A stretch of 64,000 nucleotides of DNA from Hofstenia miamia. Lineage: Eukaryota; Xenacoelomorpha; Acoela. Made by a program: the position numbers and the translations under genes. The notes beneath the pieces were generated by a model. It searched no databases. It was not told the origin of the DNA and saw nothing but the letters and a program-made list of their open reading frames with translations. This document shows positions 27,237 to 42,200 of the stretch, in pieces. The stretch spans positions 1,624,168-1,688,167 of the forward strand of contig SCFE01000055.1 in NCBI GenBank assembly GCA_004352715.1, written 5' to 3'. Every line of letters starts with the position of its first letter. Position 1 is the first letter of the stretch.

Positions 27237-28801
27237 CCTATTAACTTGTATTCAATTTTTTCTTTATATGTTGTTTGTGAAACATATTATTTCCTTGCGA
27301 CGCTCTTGGCAATTATTAATGGTTTTATTGGAATCATGTTTATGACTTTGAAGTTTGTTCCTTAAATGATGTATTACAAGCTATAAATGTATTTTTAGTT
27401 TTGTCTGTGATTCGCAGCTTTGCTGCATCCCTATTATCTTAGTATCAATAAATTAATTTCTCAAAACACGAATTCAGTCCTATAAACCTTTCCTAGAAGT
27501 TTTCCAAGCAAAATGGTGCTTAACTCATCAAATACTCAAATGGACTTTTTATTCACAATTCTTTGAAACCCTACTTTTCATAATTTACAATATGAACTTT
27601 CTTGAGCCTGTATGGCTCGAGTTTTCAGTCAAAACTCGATTAATTTACTTTTACTTTTCAAAACGAATAATATTTTTTATTACTAAATTACTTAATACAT
27701 CTTATTAAGGGGTTTTAAGCGTTTGTTTAGAATTTTAATACGCATGACTTTATAATACAAGAATTCGTATATGTTTACTATGTTTCTATGAAGTAAACAT
27801 TGTCATAATTCTGATTTGAATTTGATAAAAGAATTCCTTTCTCACAATGTTCGCATATTTAGTTAAACTTTCGTCTCACAACCGATCAATCCTTGATTGT
27901 GAATGTTGTAACGCTGAAACATCGCGGCAATTACTCATGTCTAGCCGAGAATCCAGCTGGCACCAGAAAAAGTGTACCTGCAGAAGTCACTGTTTATGGT
28001 AAACGCCTTCTATCAAAACATTATTTCTATAGAGAATATTAACTTAGTTTGAATTAACTGTGAATTTCATTTGAATTCGCCTTATTATTGTCTTTAACTA
28101 TTATTACCTGATAAATATTTAGGTAATTTAATTTTGGTATTGTGGCGGTCCCTGTCATTGTTTAAATTTGCAATTGACAAAATACTGGATTTCGCAGACG
28201 AATTGATGCCAGAAAAAGTATTAACTTTTCTGAGCTTGTTTTGGTCCAAAGCCTAAAATATTTCTTCGTTTTCAGTACATCCATTTTATCGATTAAATTC
28301 CATCGATTTAGTGCAACCTTTGTACTTTTGTACAGGTGAAGCTGAAGAAGATACGTGTAAATTGCAATATTTGAGAATATATATTCTATCGAAATTTTGA
28401 ATATTATTGCTACTTGTCGTAGTTTCTGGTCTCGATTTCGAATGGAGATCATTCACTGGCTAGGGTTCTTAAACATAAATATTAAAATCGTTCATGCAAT
28501 TGTGGACGGGTTCTCTAATTACCTCCTTCAGATGTTAATTTGTCCAAAAACGTATGAGCCGAACTTTATTTATATTCTTTTGCTATATTACAATATAAAA
28601 GTGTATAGTTCCTTTCGGAGCTGCATTGTTTCAACAAAGAGGGAAACTCATTTTAAAAAAAACTGAAAAAACAATGTGGTTTGTGTATTTCATTTCAGAT
28701 ACATATGGTTATGTTAAATACATGCTTACTTACGATGTACACGACGGATGTTCAAAAAGCTGGCACCTGGCCTTCTTCTACAGACAATTTACCCAAAAGT
28801 G

Positions 28802-28834
<33 letters not shown>

Positions 28835-28888
28835 TCNNNNNNNNNNNNNNNNNNNNNNNNNNNNNNNNNNNNNNNNNNNNNNNNNNNN

Positions 28889-28924
<36 letters not shown>

Positions 28925-29990
28925 TTCAAGGTGCTTCAAAACATATTGTTTATTATTTTTATGAATATCTAACAAAACCATCAAAATCTAAAATTCTTGT
29001 TTTTCGAAAATACTTAATGAATTCGAAAAGCAAAGCATTTTAAATATAGCTCTATAAACTATTTCAGATTTTTTATTGGAATTTGACGAGTTTTACTGCA
29101 AGTTTTCATTATTAGGAACAGAATGTTGTTGATGTCTTGTGGCCTTCAATTTAATATTTCTTATGAATCGTTTCTGTTTATGTAGCATGTAGCACCATTT
29201 TTGCCTTCAGCAAGGAAGCATGCAAACTAGATTGAAAATTTTCACATAATTACTCGTGTTTTACAGAGGATGGTGTTATGGCATTAAGTATAATGGGTTT
29301 CACAATCATTTCTTTATGTACATTCAATGATTTTTATGAATCTAATTTGAAGCTTTATGAATAGTTCTTGCGTGAAGAGGAGGCATTAAGCGCTTTTTAA
29401 GCAAGCATTTGAATGCCGGACTGGACTTAGGGTATTTCGGAAATTGCTTTCTAGTGTTCAATGTATTATTGAATTTTCATCATTTGATTTACAATGCTTT
29501 TCTTGATCAATAGGTTGGTCTCATTTTAGTAAACGGAGAGTGGTCTCCTTGGTCCACATGGTCAGCATGTGATGTCAAGTGTGGCAGAGGGCACACTCAT
29601 CGCCAAAGAAATTGCGACAACCCTGCGCCGATGTATGGAGGATTAGACTGTATTGGGTATGAAATTGAACGCGACGACTGTCAACGCGTTTGTTCAGGTA
29701 ACACCTCTTATTAAGATTTAGTTTGTCCTCTCTAATTACGAAATTAATGAGGCAATTATTTGCGGATGTATTACATATTGTGGGCAGAACGCTTTCGTAA
29801 TTATACTTCAAATAAACCACTGTTTATGTTTAATGTCTCCCTAGACATTTATCGTGAAGTTTGGAAGGAATCATGCTTTACACGGAAGGATGCGTTCCGT
29901 TTTCAATCCAATGATATCGATATATACAAAGCAATGATTTTCCATTGACATATCCTGTATTCATTTATATATATATATATATATATATAT

Positions 29991-30028
<38 letters not shown>

Positions 30029-33000
30029 TGTATATATATGAATATATATATATATATATATATATATAAAGGTTGTGCCATAAGTTGTTATACGATAAAA
30101 TTTCCAAATAATAATCAAAGTGCCAATCAAAAAGTAAGTACCAATATATTTTTTATAACAATAAGCATGAAAGTTAACAAACATTATATCAAGTTTTCAA
30201 AATGTTGTCCTTCAGCATCCAAATAGGCTTGCAGTCTATTTTGTACCGTCCTACAAGCTTTGAGACATAAATCCGCTGTGGTGTCATAGCAGAAAATTCT
30301 TCGAAGGTTGCTGCTCGTAATTCCATCATGTTAGTGAGATGGTGATTTGTAGCCCCTATTTTTTAAGAATCTCCACAAGAAAAAGTCGGCGACAGTGAGG
30401 TCAGGGGACCTTGGTGGCCACTCACAGTAAGTTCCTCGTCGTCCTATCCAGCGATGATTTAAATTTTCATTTAACCAAGTTCTTGTGATGTTAGCATAGT
30501 GAGGGCTCCATCCTGCTGAAAAATGTAAGAATCGCAGTCGGTTAATGAAAAAATTGGATAACATCTGGCCGTAACTATCAGCATTGCATGTTCCCTCGAA
30601 GAAATAAGGACCAATTACATCTGAACTGTGAATAGCAGCCCAAACACCGAGTCCAGGACTAGCTACACCTTTCGTCACACTTTGATGTGGATTGACTTCA
30701 GCGTAGTAGACGGAATAGTGGCTGTTGACCACACCATCAACACGACCAAATTATCAGATCAATCAACTGAAGATCATTACGGAAAAACATGTGCATTTCT
30801 TCCCAGAACTGAAGCCTGCGATCGTAATCATCTTCATGTAGAAATTGTACTAGCCTGGGAGTGAAATGACGCATATTAAGATCATTCAAGATACGACGCA
30901 ATGAGGTAGAGCTGATATCCAATTGAGATGAACCACGCCGTGTCGAAGTCTGAGGGTGATTTTCGTAATGCTGTTTGATGAGCTGACGATTGTCTTCCGA
31001 TCTTACTGACAATGACCGCCCAGAAGAACAAGGTGCATCGAGCACTGAGCCTGTTCTTTCTCACTTGTCAAATATTAAGTCAATTGCTCTTCTTATTGGT
31101 GCATCCGATTTAAATTCGCTTCTCCATTGTCGCTGAATTGAAACAGGATAAGTTAGCAAATACTTTTTTTATTGAGATTCACTCATATTTTCTAATAATA
31201 TAATATTTTTCTATTAACTTCATTTATATACATACACAAAGAAAGAATTTCATTGGCCAGTGATATTGACAAATAGCATTAATTGATTAATGTTATCGTA
31301 TAATAACTTATGTCACACCCTGTATATATATGAAAATTTGTTAATAATATTTTTCTATATTCGAAATTATTGCAATAAATAGATGAGCGTGAATCCGAGA
31401 TAACAGACTTCAGTGTAACTTTTTATTGTAGACTTTGATCATTATAGTGTAGTTTTTTGGCTTCTCAGACTATAGTTACATACATACTTTTAGTTGATGG
31501 TGGCTGGTCCGCCTGGCAGCCTTGGGGTGCATGTAGCACTGAATGTTTGCAACATCGTAGAAGGGATTGCAATTCGCCAAAACCCCAAAACAGTGGTCGT
31601 CCTTGTGTAGGTTCTCCTCTGGAGTCTGCTAACTGCACAGGCCACTTTTGCAATAGTGCATATCATGGTAAATATACTTTATTTTATTTTTTTCATTGAA
31701 ATTATATCACTAAATTTCCCATTTTCACAAGAGTTAAACTTAGTAACGTTCAATAAATATTTGCATGGACGAAACTATTTAGAAAAAAATTGATTTGAGT
31801 AAATGTTTTTGTTTTTACTTCATTGTTACACAATAAGATTTATTTACCAACCATTTTCATCTTAGTCATGATCAAATTAGTGACCAAAGGGTCGAAAAAT
31901 TTTGAAAATATTAAATAATTGACCCTAAAAATGCATTCACGACCTTAGTTCTTAAACTTAGCCAATCAAAATCAATTTTGAAAACTTGACTGGGGGACAT
32001 TCTACCATGCCCCCCTTGCATACGCTTTTGTTCATGATGAAATGTCATTTTTCAAATGATCCTTAAGAATTACTTGCTGTAATAGTATTAAGTTCTTTGA
32101 TCCACTTTTTTAAAGTAATCTCATAGCAAACCTTCGTCTAGTCATGGACTCGTTGCTTCTTAAAACAAAGTTCAATTTTGCTTTACAATTTCATAATCCT
32201 TGTAAAAGTTTTTTAATCCATAATCTGAAACATTACAAGATAGAGGAGTGTCACTTCTTTGATTTCGTATTTAATCCGCGACCAGCGCTGTCCAATGGGG
32301 CGTGTCTTTGCGTCGCGACCTCTGCCTTTGCGCACGGCATGCCTCAATGGGATTGGAATATCTTTGCACATATCAAGAAACACTCAAAGTTTTTTGTTGC
32401 TTCCATAACCTCAAAATCTTATAACTACTTGAACGTTAGGTTGACTGTTGAAAATTGAAAACTTGTTTTACTTTTGAGAATCGACCAATTGTTCCATAAA
32501 AATAAATTGCTACTACTCCACTTGAAAAATATGTTTGAAGATTATGAATCTAAATAGAAAGATGCTGAGTGATTTTGATCGTCTTAAATTTGCATTATGT
32601 GAGTATTTGATCTTAGGACAAATACAATATTCGTAATTATATGAAAGGAATCAGCCACATGCTTAATATAAAATCTTCTATTCATGATCTCGGAATTTTT
32701 AATCCCTACATTTTCTATTTTTTGGGAATTCTTTATTTTAAGTCCCATGATACTTATCATGTTGAATAATTATTGAGACTAACAGTTTATTTGGAACAAA
32801 CAAAGTAGAAAAAATTTACATAACAATATTATAAGTAGTATCCATGAGCATTAATACAAGCATTTAAGTCATCAATTAATTGTTCGTATTGGTGCAAAAA
32901 ATCCTTTTGGTATTGTTGATAAAGTAGGGAAAAGGAAATCTTTTAAATCATCTGCATTGTTAAAATCGATGCGATTTTTTCCTTCTAACAACCTAAACAT

Positions 33001-34520
33001 TCATCGATCTAATAAATGAAAATTAGGGGAATAAGGTGGTTGTTTCTACAGTTCTATTCCTTTCTGACTTGTAAATTCTAATGTCTCACAAGATACATGA
33101 GGCCGGGCATTATCCTGTATGAGTATTGTCTTTTTCCAAGGCAAAGCTTTACTATGGTTACTAAATATTCACTGTGGCATTCTTTAATTACACACACCAT
33201 TTACCTCCAAATGTTACGGCCACTACTGCCATTGTTTTTTTTGTCACCAATTGACCGCTTCACTATTGCTGGTTTTTCACTAACATTCGTGCACCAAGTT
33301 CGATTGCTTTGTTTGGTCCCAACACTTCGGCGATAAATCACATTTCGTCTATAAACACCATATTCTTTATATCTAAATTTTCGAAATTTCTCAGCCAACC
33401 CTTTACGCACATCACTTATTCTTTCTTGAATTTACATGTCGTTGCGTCGCGACTTCTGGCTTTGCGCATGACACGCCACATTGGTTTGGGTCTATCTACA
33501 AATGAAAAAATAGTTAAGGTTCGTTGTTGACTCCATGGGCTTAAAGCCTTATATTTTCCTGAACATTAGGAATGGAGAAAATTAAAAAATTGAAAAAAAA
33601 TTGGAATTTTCATAGAAAATTTTTTAATGTTTAATTTTAGATACCACAATACAATTTAGTGCATAATTTTAATATTGCATTTAAACACGTTCGGCAATAG
33701 ATATGTCCATGCCTCACCATGGAAAACGGTTTGCCTTTTCAAAAGGATATCAAACTGGTTAAGATTAAGAGCATTTTATAATTTTAAGGTTAAAATATCA
33801 ATTCATCGCTATAATATTTTTAGATTTCAATAATGAATTGACGAAATCATCACTGTCTATGTTTATAATAGATATTTATTAATGTTTTCATATTTTCATT
33901 TCCACAGCTATCCATTTAATTGGTTCCGGGAATTCATTATCGTTTTTGATTGTAACACTTATTAGTTATTGCATTGTTATTAATTTCTAAAAGTATGTTT
34001 CTTATCTCCAGCGTGTTTTCTGACGCAATGGGAGTCAGTCTTAAAAGGAATTGTTTGAATTTATCGGTTGACTAAGTAGGGATGTATTTCTGTTACTCTT
34101 ATGTGGTCTCTTCTCCCCAGAGTCCGTGTTTATAATATGACAGTCAGCGTGACCCTATCAACATTCTCTTCTGAGCCAAGTATTCAATTAAGTGTTCTTT
34201 TCTCCCACTGAGTTGCGCGTCAAAAGGGTGCTAATCTCAATCAACCCCTTATTGTTTAGGAATTATATCTCTTCAGAAATGTGTTATTCCGTCCATGAGA
34301 GGTAATGCTATTATTCTCCATTTCACCAAGAAGTTTAGCGCCTTTTAAGAACACTTGAAAATAGCAAACTTAATTTTGCAAAACTGAAATCGCACATTAA
34401 ATTAATTTATTACTTATTAATCAATGAGGGAAATATACAAACCACACTTTTCATTGTTACCAAAGAATTACATTTAATGTTTATGTAATCTTCTATTAGC
34501 AATTTAACAGTTTGTATTAC

Positions 34521-34558
<38 letters not shown>

Positions 34559-37500
34559 ATTTGCAAAAATCTGTGCGATGTCAAATAACGAGTGTTCTTT
34601 GAATTTTGCAAAAAATTATTTTAATTGCATTTTTGATAACCAAATTTCATTGAAATTAAACTTTCAAAAAATCAATAAGTAATCAAAGTTGGAATCTCTT
34701 GTGAAGCAATAGTTTTTATTAAGATAACAGCGGCTCAGGAGATGCATTCAGACAGAAAGCAAATGAAATATGTGTAAAAAGCTGTAAAATTTTGAAAAAA
34801 ATTTCTCCAAACTATGCGTTTTTTGTGGCAAGGCTCAAAGAACGGCGTATTATTGCAATATAATATTGTCCGCCGGCCGTTAACTTAAGATGAAAGCAGG
34901 ATCTGGTCACTCACAGATTCGTGAGCAGGATTTATAACGAAAAAGAATCTGATAGTTTATGAAAAATTATCTTCACGCTTCAATTCTTCATGCAGCTAGA
35001 AAGTTCGAGTGTAACCATTGGACGGTCTACAAAGTTCTGCCAAAGCCTCTGGTAAGTGAAAAGCAGTACGAATTGCAGACGCAACGGTTGCAGCGCTATA
35101 ATAAGTTTCTATCAAAGCATGCAGAGTGCGACATCATAGAAGATGACGAAACGTAGTTTTCCCTTCATTGAGACAAAATATCACAATCACTATTTTTCTA
35201 CACTAACAAAGTGAAGAAAAGTCCAGATGAAATGAATTTTTACTTTGTTAAAAAGCTTCCTACGCTTTGTGTTTCTGGTTATCAATGCTGTCAAGCAAAA
35301 CGTGTATGGTGGCAGTATAATTCGTCAAAACTGAAAGGAATTCATTCGACAGCGTCAGGTGTGAAGTAAATGGTTTTTCAAAATTCAGGGATGAAATTGC
35401 CAATTTCATTTGCTACAACTTAGATGAAAATCAGGTCGTTTCATTGAGAAAATTTTTTAATAAACGAGAATTAATTTTCTTAACCCGATTTCCATACAAA
35501 ATATCACTTCATTGCATTTCCAGTGTTGCGTACAGTTGTGGAAGATTATGCTCATCATAGCGATCAGGGTGTTGGAAAGTTTTTAGAAGTTGAAGAAATT
35601 TTCCTCAAAGCTATGGATAAAAACAAAAATCTGTAAAAATATTAGTAAATATTTCGTTAAACAGTAATATTCTGACTGCTTCCTGTGCAGTTGCACTTTC
35701 ATTATAGAGTAGTACGTACTTTTTGTAAGAATCCAGTATTGCTTAAAAAATATTGTCAAAACAGGTTTACTCACTACTAAAGTTCAACTGTCACATTTAA
35801 GGTGCTGACCACCTTTCTTAATGCATCTGAATTATGAATTCGTAAAAAGCATTTCTTTGACATTTGGGTAAAAACCACAGTACGTCAGGTGAGGAGTTCT
35901 GGGTGGCCAATGGATATCCAGTGAACTACGAACAACCCATTGTTTTCATTGAGTCAAATGTGAACAATATCAGTCAAATGGAGTTAACCTCTATTTTAAT
36001 CGTGTACAACAAGATCATTTGTTACATTGCTGGACAAAGCAAACCAGGAACATTCTCATCCTGTTTGCAATGATGTGTCACTTTGTGCTAAAAAGATTTT
36101 TTTCATTTTTCAGAAATCTTTTTTGCTAAATATCAACTTATTTTATCTAATTAGTATCAAATGAATTCCTCTATCATTTGTTTTTTTTCGTAAAGTTGGC
36201 TTTCGAATGCTTACAAATTCTTTCTGCTACTTACTTTCCACCCTCTACACGTACAATGCAAACATTGATGATGATGTTTATAATGGCTAAAAAATGTGTT
36301 AAGACAGTTATAATTAATTTTAGTGTTGAAAACATTTCTTAAATGCGTTCTTGCGGAACACTTAGTGAGCCCAGTGTAATTCTATTGTTATTTTGGTAGC
36401 GATGTCTTTACTCGATATCCCCTTAATAGTAACTAAATATAAGTTTATTTTCATCTTTTAAATAATTAATGCATTTATGTGATCCTTGTAGTTAGCTTTT
36501 AATTTTTAATCCCAAAATTTTTTAAAAATATGGCATTGTTAAATACATATATTATTTCGAAAGTTTGAATTAACAAAATGACTATTTTGGTTAATATAAC
36601 GTAAAAATTTATAATTAAAAATTACGTCAGCATATTTTTTTAATTTGATTTAAACTAGTCATTTAGGTGAAATGACAGACACCAATTTCAAAGGTATGTT
36701 GTTTGATTACTTGTATGTTTTCTTTGTTTTCTTACAGTCTATATGCATTGTTATTCTTTCATTCAATTGTATGTTGTTATAAATTATACAACAGGTCAAA
36801 TAGATAACTCCCAAAATCTCCAAGATTGTTTTCGCTGGTGAATAAACGCTTTAAACTATGTCATCTTCATAGTGTTGAACTTGCTTAATTTGCAGAATCC
36901 GAATGGTCATTCTGGCGTTCAGTGCCGGCGGGTATGAGGGGGCAGTTGCCCCTACCCTAACTAAATCAAGCTCTAAGTTTTATTATTTATACAGTAAGAG
37001 TTCTCTTTGTTAATATAGTGGGTAATAAATGTAACTTGTCCTCTCCCCCTATCCGAAATTCGTTCTGCCGTCATATGCTTTGCATATGTAGGATATGTGT
37101 GCATTCAATTCAAATAGTATTTTACATTGCAGTGACTAGGATAATCAGTTGTAAACATAGTCCGTGGAATTAAGGGTTTTATTGAAAGTTGATGTTTCAG
37201 GAGTCGGTCGCCATCCTCTTATGTTAGTCTTGCTGATTATTGTCTGCATCTGTTTTATCATCGTTTCCGTCACATTCATTTCAATGATGTTCTGTCGAAG
37301 GCGTTATGTCTCGAGATTTGGTTGCATCTACAATTCTTCAATTGAATCCAAAAGACAAGGTATGTGTGTCATACTTTATAGCAGTTCACATTGTTCTCTC
37401 AACTTCCTAATGTTTTTAATAGCTCTGTTTTTTCTAAATTCAAATTATTGGCTTTTTCCGATGATTATACATCTCAAACCTATGTATTATATTATATGTT

Positions 37501-39020
37501 TCTTAGAAACTAGAATAGTGATAATAGGTCAAAATGAATTTAAAGCCTTTTTCATTTGCTTCATTATTCATTCATCAAGGACACTAGCAGGTACATGTAC
37601 TTTCAATTATGTTGATAAACTCATTTATTTTGCTATTTATAGATATTTTGTTTCAATTCCATAATTTTCGCATTTGAAACACAAGAGAAAAATTTATTCT
37701 CAAGGAGTAATCGCTGTTCTAGTGTGAATATTAACAAATTCGGTTATTGCATGTTTTTATTTTTCGCTATCTTTAGAAATAATATTTTTTGAACACTTCA
37801 TTTGATCTTTCCAAACTTGCATCTTTGTTTTTATTGGACGCCATCTAGTGGCCGCATTTCTTTTTTCTGAACCTTTTTTCTTACTTTAATTCGTTTCTTT
37901 ATATTATTCTTAAGTATTACTACTTTGCTATAGAGCAGAATTCTTACTACCACGCCCACTTTTAAACTTAAGCATGGTTTAGAAGCAGCAATGCAAATTG
38001 TAATTCATTACTCATGCATCAAATTTATTAATACATTAAGAACTCGAAGAAGTTATCGGGTAAAATTTACTCGAAAAGCCAGTTTTTATCTATATCAACC
38101 TGAATTAGTATATTCTACGTAATTTATTTTATGTACCGGTGTTTATTTTAGGTAAGAAATACCGACTTGAAATCGTCTGTCTATGTGCTTATTTGTGACA
38201 TGTCTTATCCCATAACTACTTAGACATGACGGCAATAATGGAAACTAGTAGACAAGTTTATAACCCCTTAATCTTATTTATGTCTTCATAATTGTCACAA
38301 AAGTCCTTAAATTTCCTATAATACTCTGATTGTTTTATACAAGTTAATTTTTGGATATTATCAATACAATTTATACCAGGATAGATATACTTTCTATATA
38401 ATTTTTTATTTGATTTAGAATTCATATATGGTAGGGTGTTTAAGTCTGTGAACAATTTGCAGCTGTGCAGCTGCATGAAAAATATTTTTACAATCTAAAT
38501 TTACAGTTGGATAATTTCACTTCTACATTTATGATAATTGTGGAAATTAAACTGCAGGGCGTAGATGATTGTAAATATTTTTTTCTCAATTTTTTTGTTA
38601 TAAATTATTTGAATTTTTTGCTTCCTGTGATACAAGGCAGTTCAGGTTACTTATGCATATGCATCACCTGAGAAAATATATTACCAATTTATGATGTAAA
38701 CTTTTTATCTATAATATAGTTTTTAATAGAATAAAGGTTCTTCAAAGACATTTTTTGTGAAATTTCGCTAAGCTGAGTTATATTCAATAACTAGAATGAA
38801 TTCGAATAAAGACATTGCTTCGTTGGTAATGAATATTGAACATTGTTGATATATTATCCACTTATTAATAATTTGCCTGAGCATCCCGCAGGTTTTCTAC
38901 ATTGCTAAAGGAAGGATCCCCACATTTCTCTATAAAATATCATGTTTTTCAATTAAAAGTTAGGATTAAAATATGTATTGGCTTTTTATCTTTGCTGTTT
39001 AAGTTAATCTATCAATGTTG

Positions 39021-39056
<36 letters not shown>

Positions 39057-39249
39057 NNNNNNNNNNNNNNNNNNNNNNNNNNNNNNNNNNNNNNNNNNNN
39101 NNNNNNNNNNNNNNNNNNNNNNNNNNNNNNNNNNNNNNNNNNNNNNNNNNNNNNNNNNNNNNNNNNNNNNNNNNNNNNNNNNNNNNNNNNNNNNNNNNNN
39201 NNNNNNNNNNNNNNNNNNNNNNNNNNNNNNNNNNNNNNNNNNNNNNNNN

Positions 39250-39282
<33 letters not shown>

Positions 39283-42200
39283 TATTGTCTTACACATGTC
39301 TTACATGAATGCTTACATTATTTATTCTCATTACTTTAAAATACCATTAGACATTTATGTATCCTAACATAAAGATATTTTAACCTAATTCACTAATAAC
39401 TCTTGATTGGCCTAGCCTAGAAAAAATTCCAAGTTAATTGAGGAGGAAGTCGTTACTAATGGCTTCCGATCAAACACTGAAATTAGCAACTGATGATTTT
39501 ATGCGCACATACATCCTATAGTTTTTCAAACTTTCTGAAAAAATAACTTCAAGCAGATGTGGGTGAGAACTAGTTGCATTTTGTGAATATTTTATGTGAT
39601 TGTTGTCAGTGGAGCAACGATGACCACTCTTCATTGATGTTGATAGAAAGGAACATATTCGTGCATGATTTAATCAAGAACGTAATTTAGGCGTCTATCC
39701 TTTATCGTTTTACCGTTCGATCTGTTCAGACAGGCGCGATTGCAATGGTAATTGTTTATATGAATTTTAAATCAACCAAACACGAAGCAACTAACGGAAC
39801 GGTTACAGCTATTTTTTAGACCGATGGTTACTTTTAGAAGGTAAACATCACAGTTCCTCTCATACTAATCGTTTTCATTTTTCACAATAGAATCCAAAAT
39901 TTAGAGATACAAACGCAATCTCCAAAGTCGATTATTATATTCCCTGCACCCCCATCTCATAAACATATCCAGATTCATCAATGTCACAACTAATTTAATT
40001 GATGTTTTTCACGAGGTCTCAAATATTACTTGTTTCTGCATGAACTCTTTGCAAATAACCAATGTTCATTGTGAGAGATAAGTATATGCATTTGAGTTTG
40101 TTCCATTTACAATTGCATATGGAAATTAGTGCTGGGAGAGTGGGTGGCACTCGATTCCCGCTAACACATTGATCGCCTCGCGTTTTAATAATATTGAATG
40201 GGTACAGGTTGGGTTGGTTTGGCTTGGATTATATTAGTAAAATTGCGAAATTTGTGGGGCTTAGAATAATTTAAAGTTTTAGTAATACTTCTAAACAAAT
40301 CCATGCTTTAACACTGGAATTATGATCAAGAGAATGCACAATAAGTTCATATGTAATAAACTTTCTTCAGATCATTATTACGTCATAGCTATTAAATTTT
40401 GTCAGCAGGTGTTTTTGACAATCATTGGCATTGAAATTATACTAAAGGTGGGTAGGATTGCGTCAATTTTTTTATATCAGCATATGGACCTGGTCAATTT
40501 GGGTTGGCAAGTTCCAGCCTTCATCGAAATGTAAATTTTCATGAAAAGTGTACATTCTGCAGTAATTATATTATAAATATCTGCTTGCATCGAATGTTTT
40601 TCAGAAAAATGTATTCCGCAATAAATTTCTGCTCTTTATTTTTATGAAATCAAGCTTAACTTCTATCTACGTAGCATATCTATTTTTAAACAGATCAGTG
40701 GTTCAATTCTACTTTGAGATGGAGTCATGGCTTGCTGACAATGTTTCATTTTAGTTGAAAATCTGACCCGTACTAACCCTTTTTTACTTGTATTTAAAGT
40801 TTTTGTCGCAAATATTTGTCTGCCTGAATCAATAAAGAATATCTGCGCCAAATTGTATTTACACTGAAGAATTTGCTTCGGTTAATGTCAAAGATTTCAC
40901 TATTTTTGTTAGACTGTTATTTTTTTTAATAACATAATAACTTTTCTTGCTTATTGTGTAACCAAAAAAAGTAGACCAAAATCCATTAACACTGTCTAAA
41001 TAAGATTTAAGGCAGCAGAATCACAACCAAAGTGGTTAACACTAAAACTTTAAATTCATCAAAATTTGTACTAAGCAACAGCAGCTATATGCACCTCTTA
41101 TTATGTTGTAAATCAGCTTGAATTTCTGCTTCTCGAATATTTTTAATTTCTTATATGATATTTTCCTTTTGTAACGTCTTCTGTCAAATTACTCTCAGGG
41201 CGTCCCAATAAATAGTCTTTTGTTGGAAATTCATTAATACAGGTAATGGATTTTATGATTTGTTAGCTTTTAAGGTTATCTTGCATTTTTCATTATTTTA
41301 ATTTACTCTTTTGAAATTTTCCATTTATTGGTAGAAATCCTGTAAAATTTGGAATAGTTTATACTTAGTATACATATATGTGTGAAATGTAATGCATGGA
41401 CCATTCTCGCCTCGTTTTTCTATTATTCAATCGGAAGAGACAGTTTGTTGTGCAATAATTTATAAATTGTCTTGTATTTATTGTACCCTCTAGCTTTTCA
41501 TAAATTACAGTAGGATATATTTATAAAGTGTGATAATTCGAACGTTTATTTACTTAAACAATAGAGAGATTTCATTTCTTTGAAGAACGTTTACAGAAAA
41601 TTGTATCGGTTTATCAACTTATCCACAGTTTTAATGCAAAGTTTTGTAGAGCTTTGTACATTGTTGCTAAGTGTCCTTGAGCCAACGTTATTGTAGTATC
41701 GAAGCTTTTGGAAATAATGAAATTTTCCATTTTTGAAAAGTTTATTTTAGAAGTTCCTCTGAAAAATTTTAGCACTTCTTAGGTCAAATGTGAACTTTTG
41801 GAAAATGCATAAAAACAAGGTTAAAAACTAGGTTTGTCAATTGTGATCTGCTTATTCTAAAAGGTTTAAAAGGAGGCCTAGATTTTGTATATATATGTTC
41901 TGCTATTAATTATTTTTCAAGTATCCACCAATTGACTATTTGACTTTTAGGAATTCATAACGAATTTTTCAATATTAATACCTGTTTTTTCAGATAGTCG
42001 TACTACCAAGAATATTCATTTACGTTATAGCAGAATTGAAATTTAATGACGTTCTGTATCTTCTCTCTGCTCTATTATTATAATTAATTTTTCTCAATAC
42101 CAAAAAAGTTTTAAAAATTGTGAGAATTTTTTCAAAACTTATGTGAAATGATTTGAAAAATATGTAAAATTATCTCTAAAACATCGAATAGTCCTAATTT

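Noticed and set aside
29945-30226. Open frame with poly-Asn and Ile-Tyr repeats
   Set aside because: It is a translation of the (AT)n/(AAT)n microsatellite.
37164-37664. Treating the 166-residue frame as one protein
   Set aside because: Only 37201-37359 is exon; beyond the GTATGT donor the frame is intron read-through.
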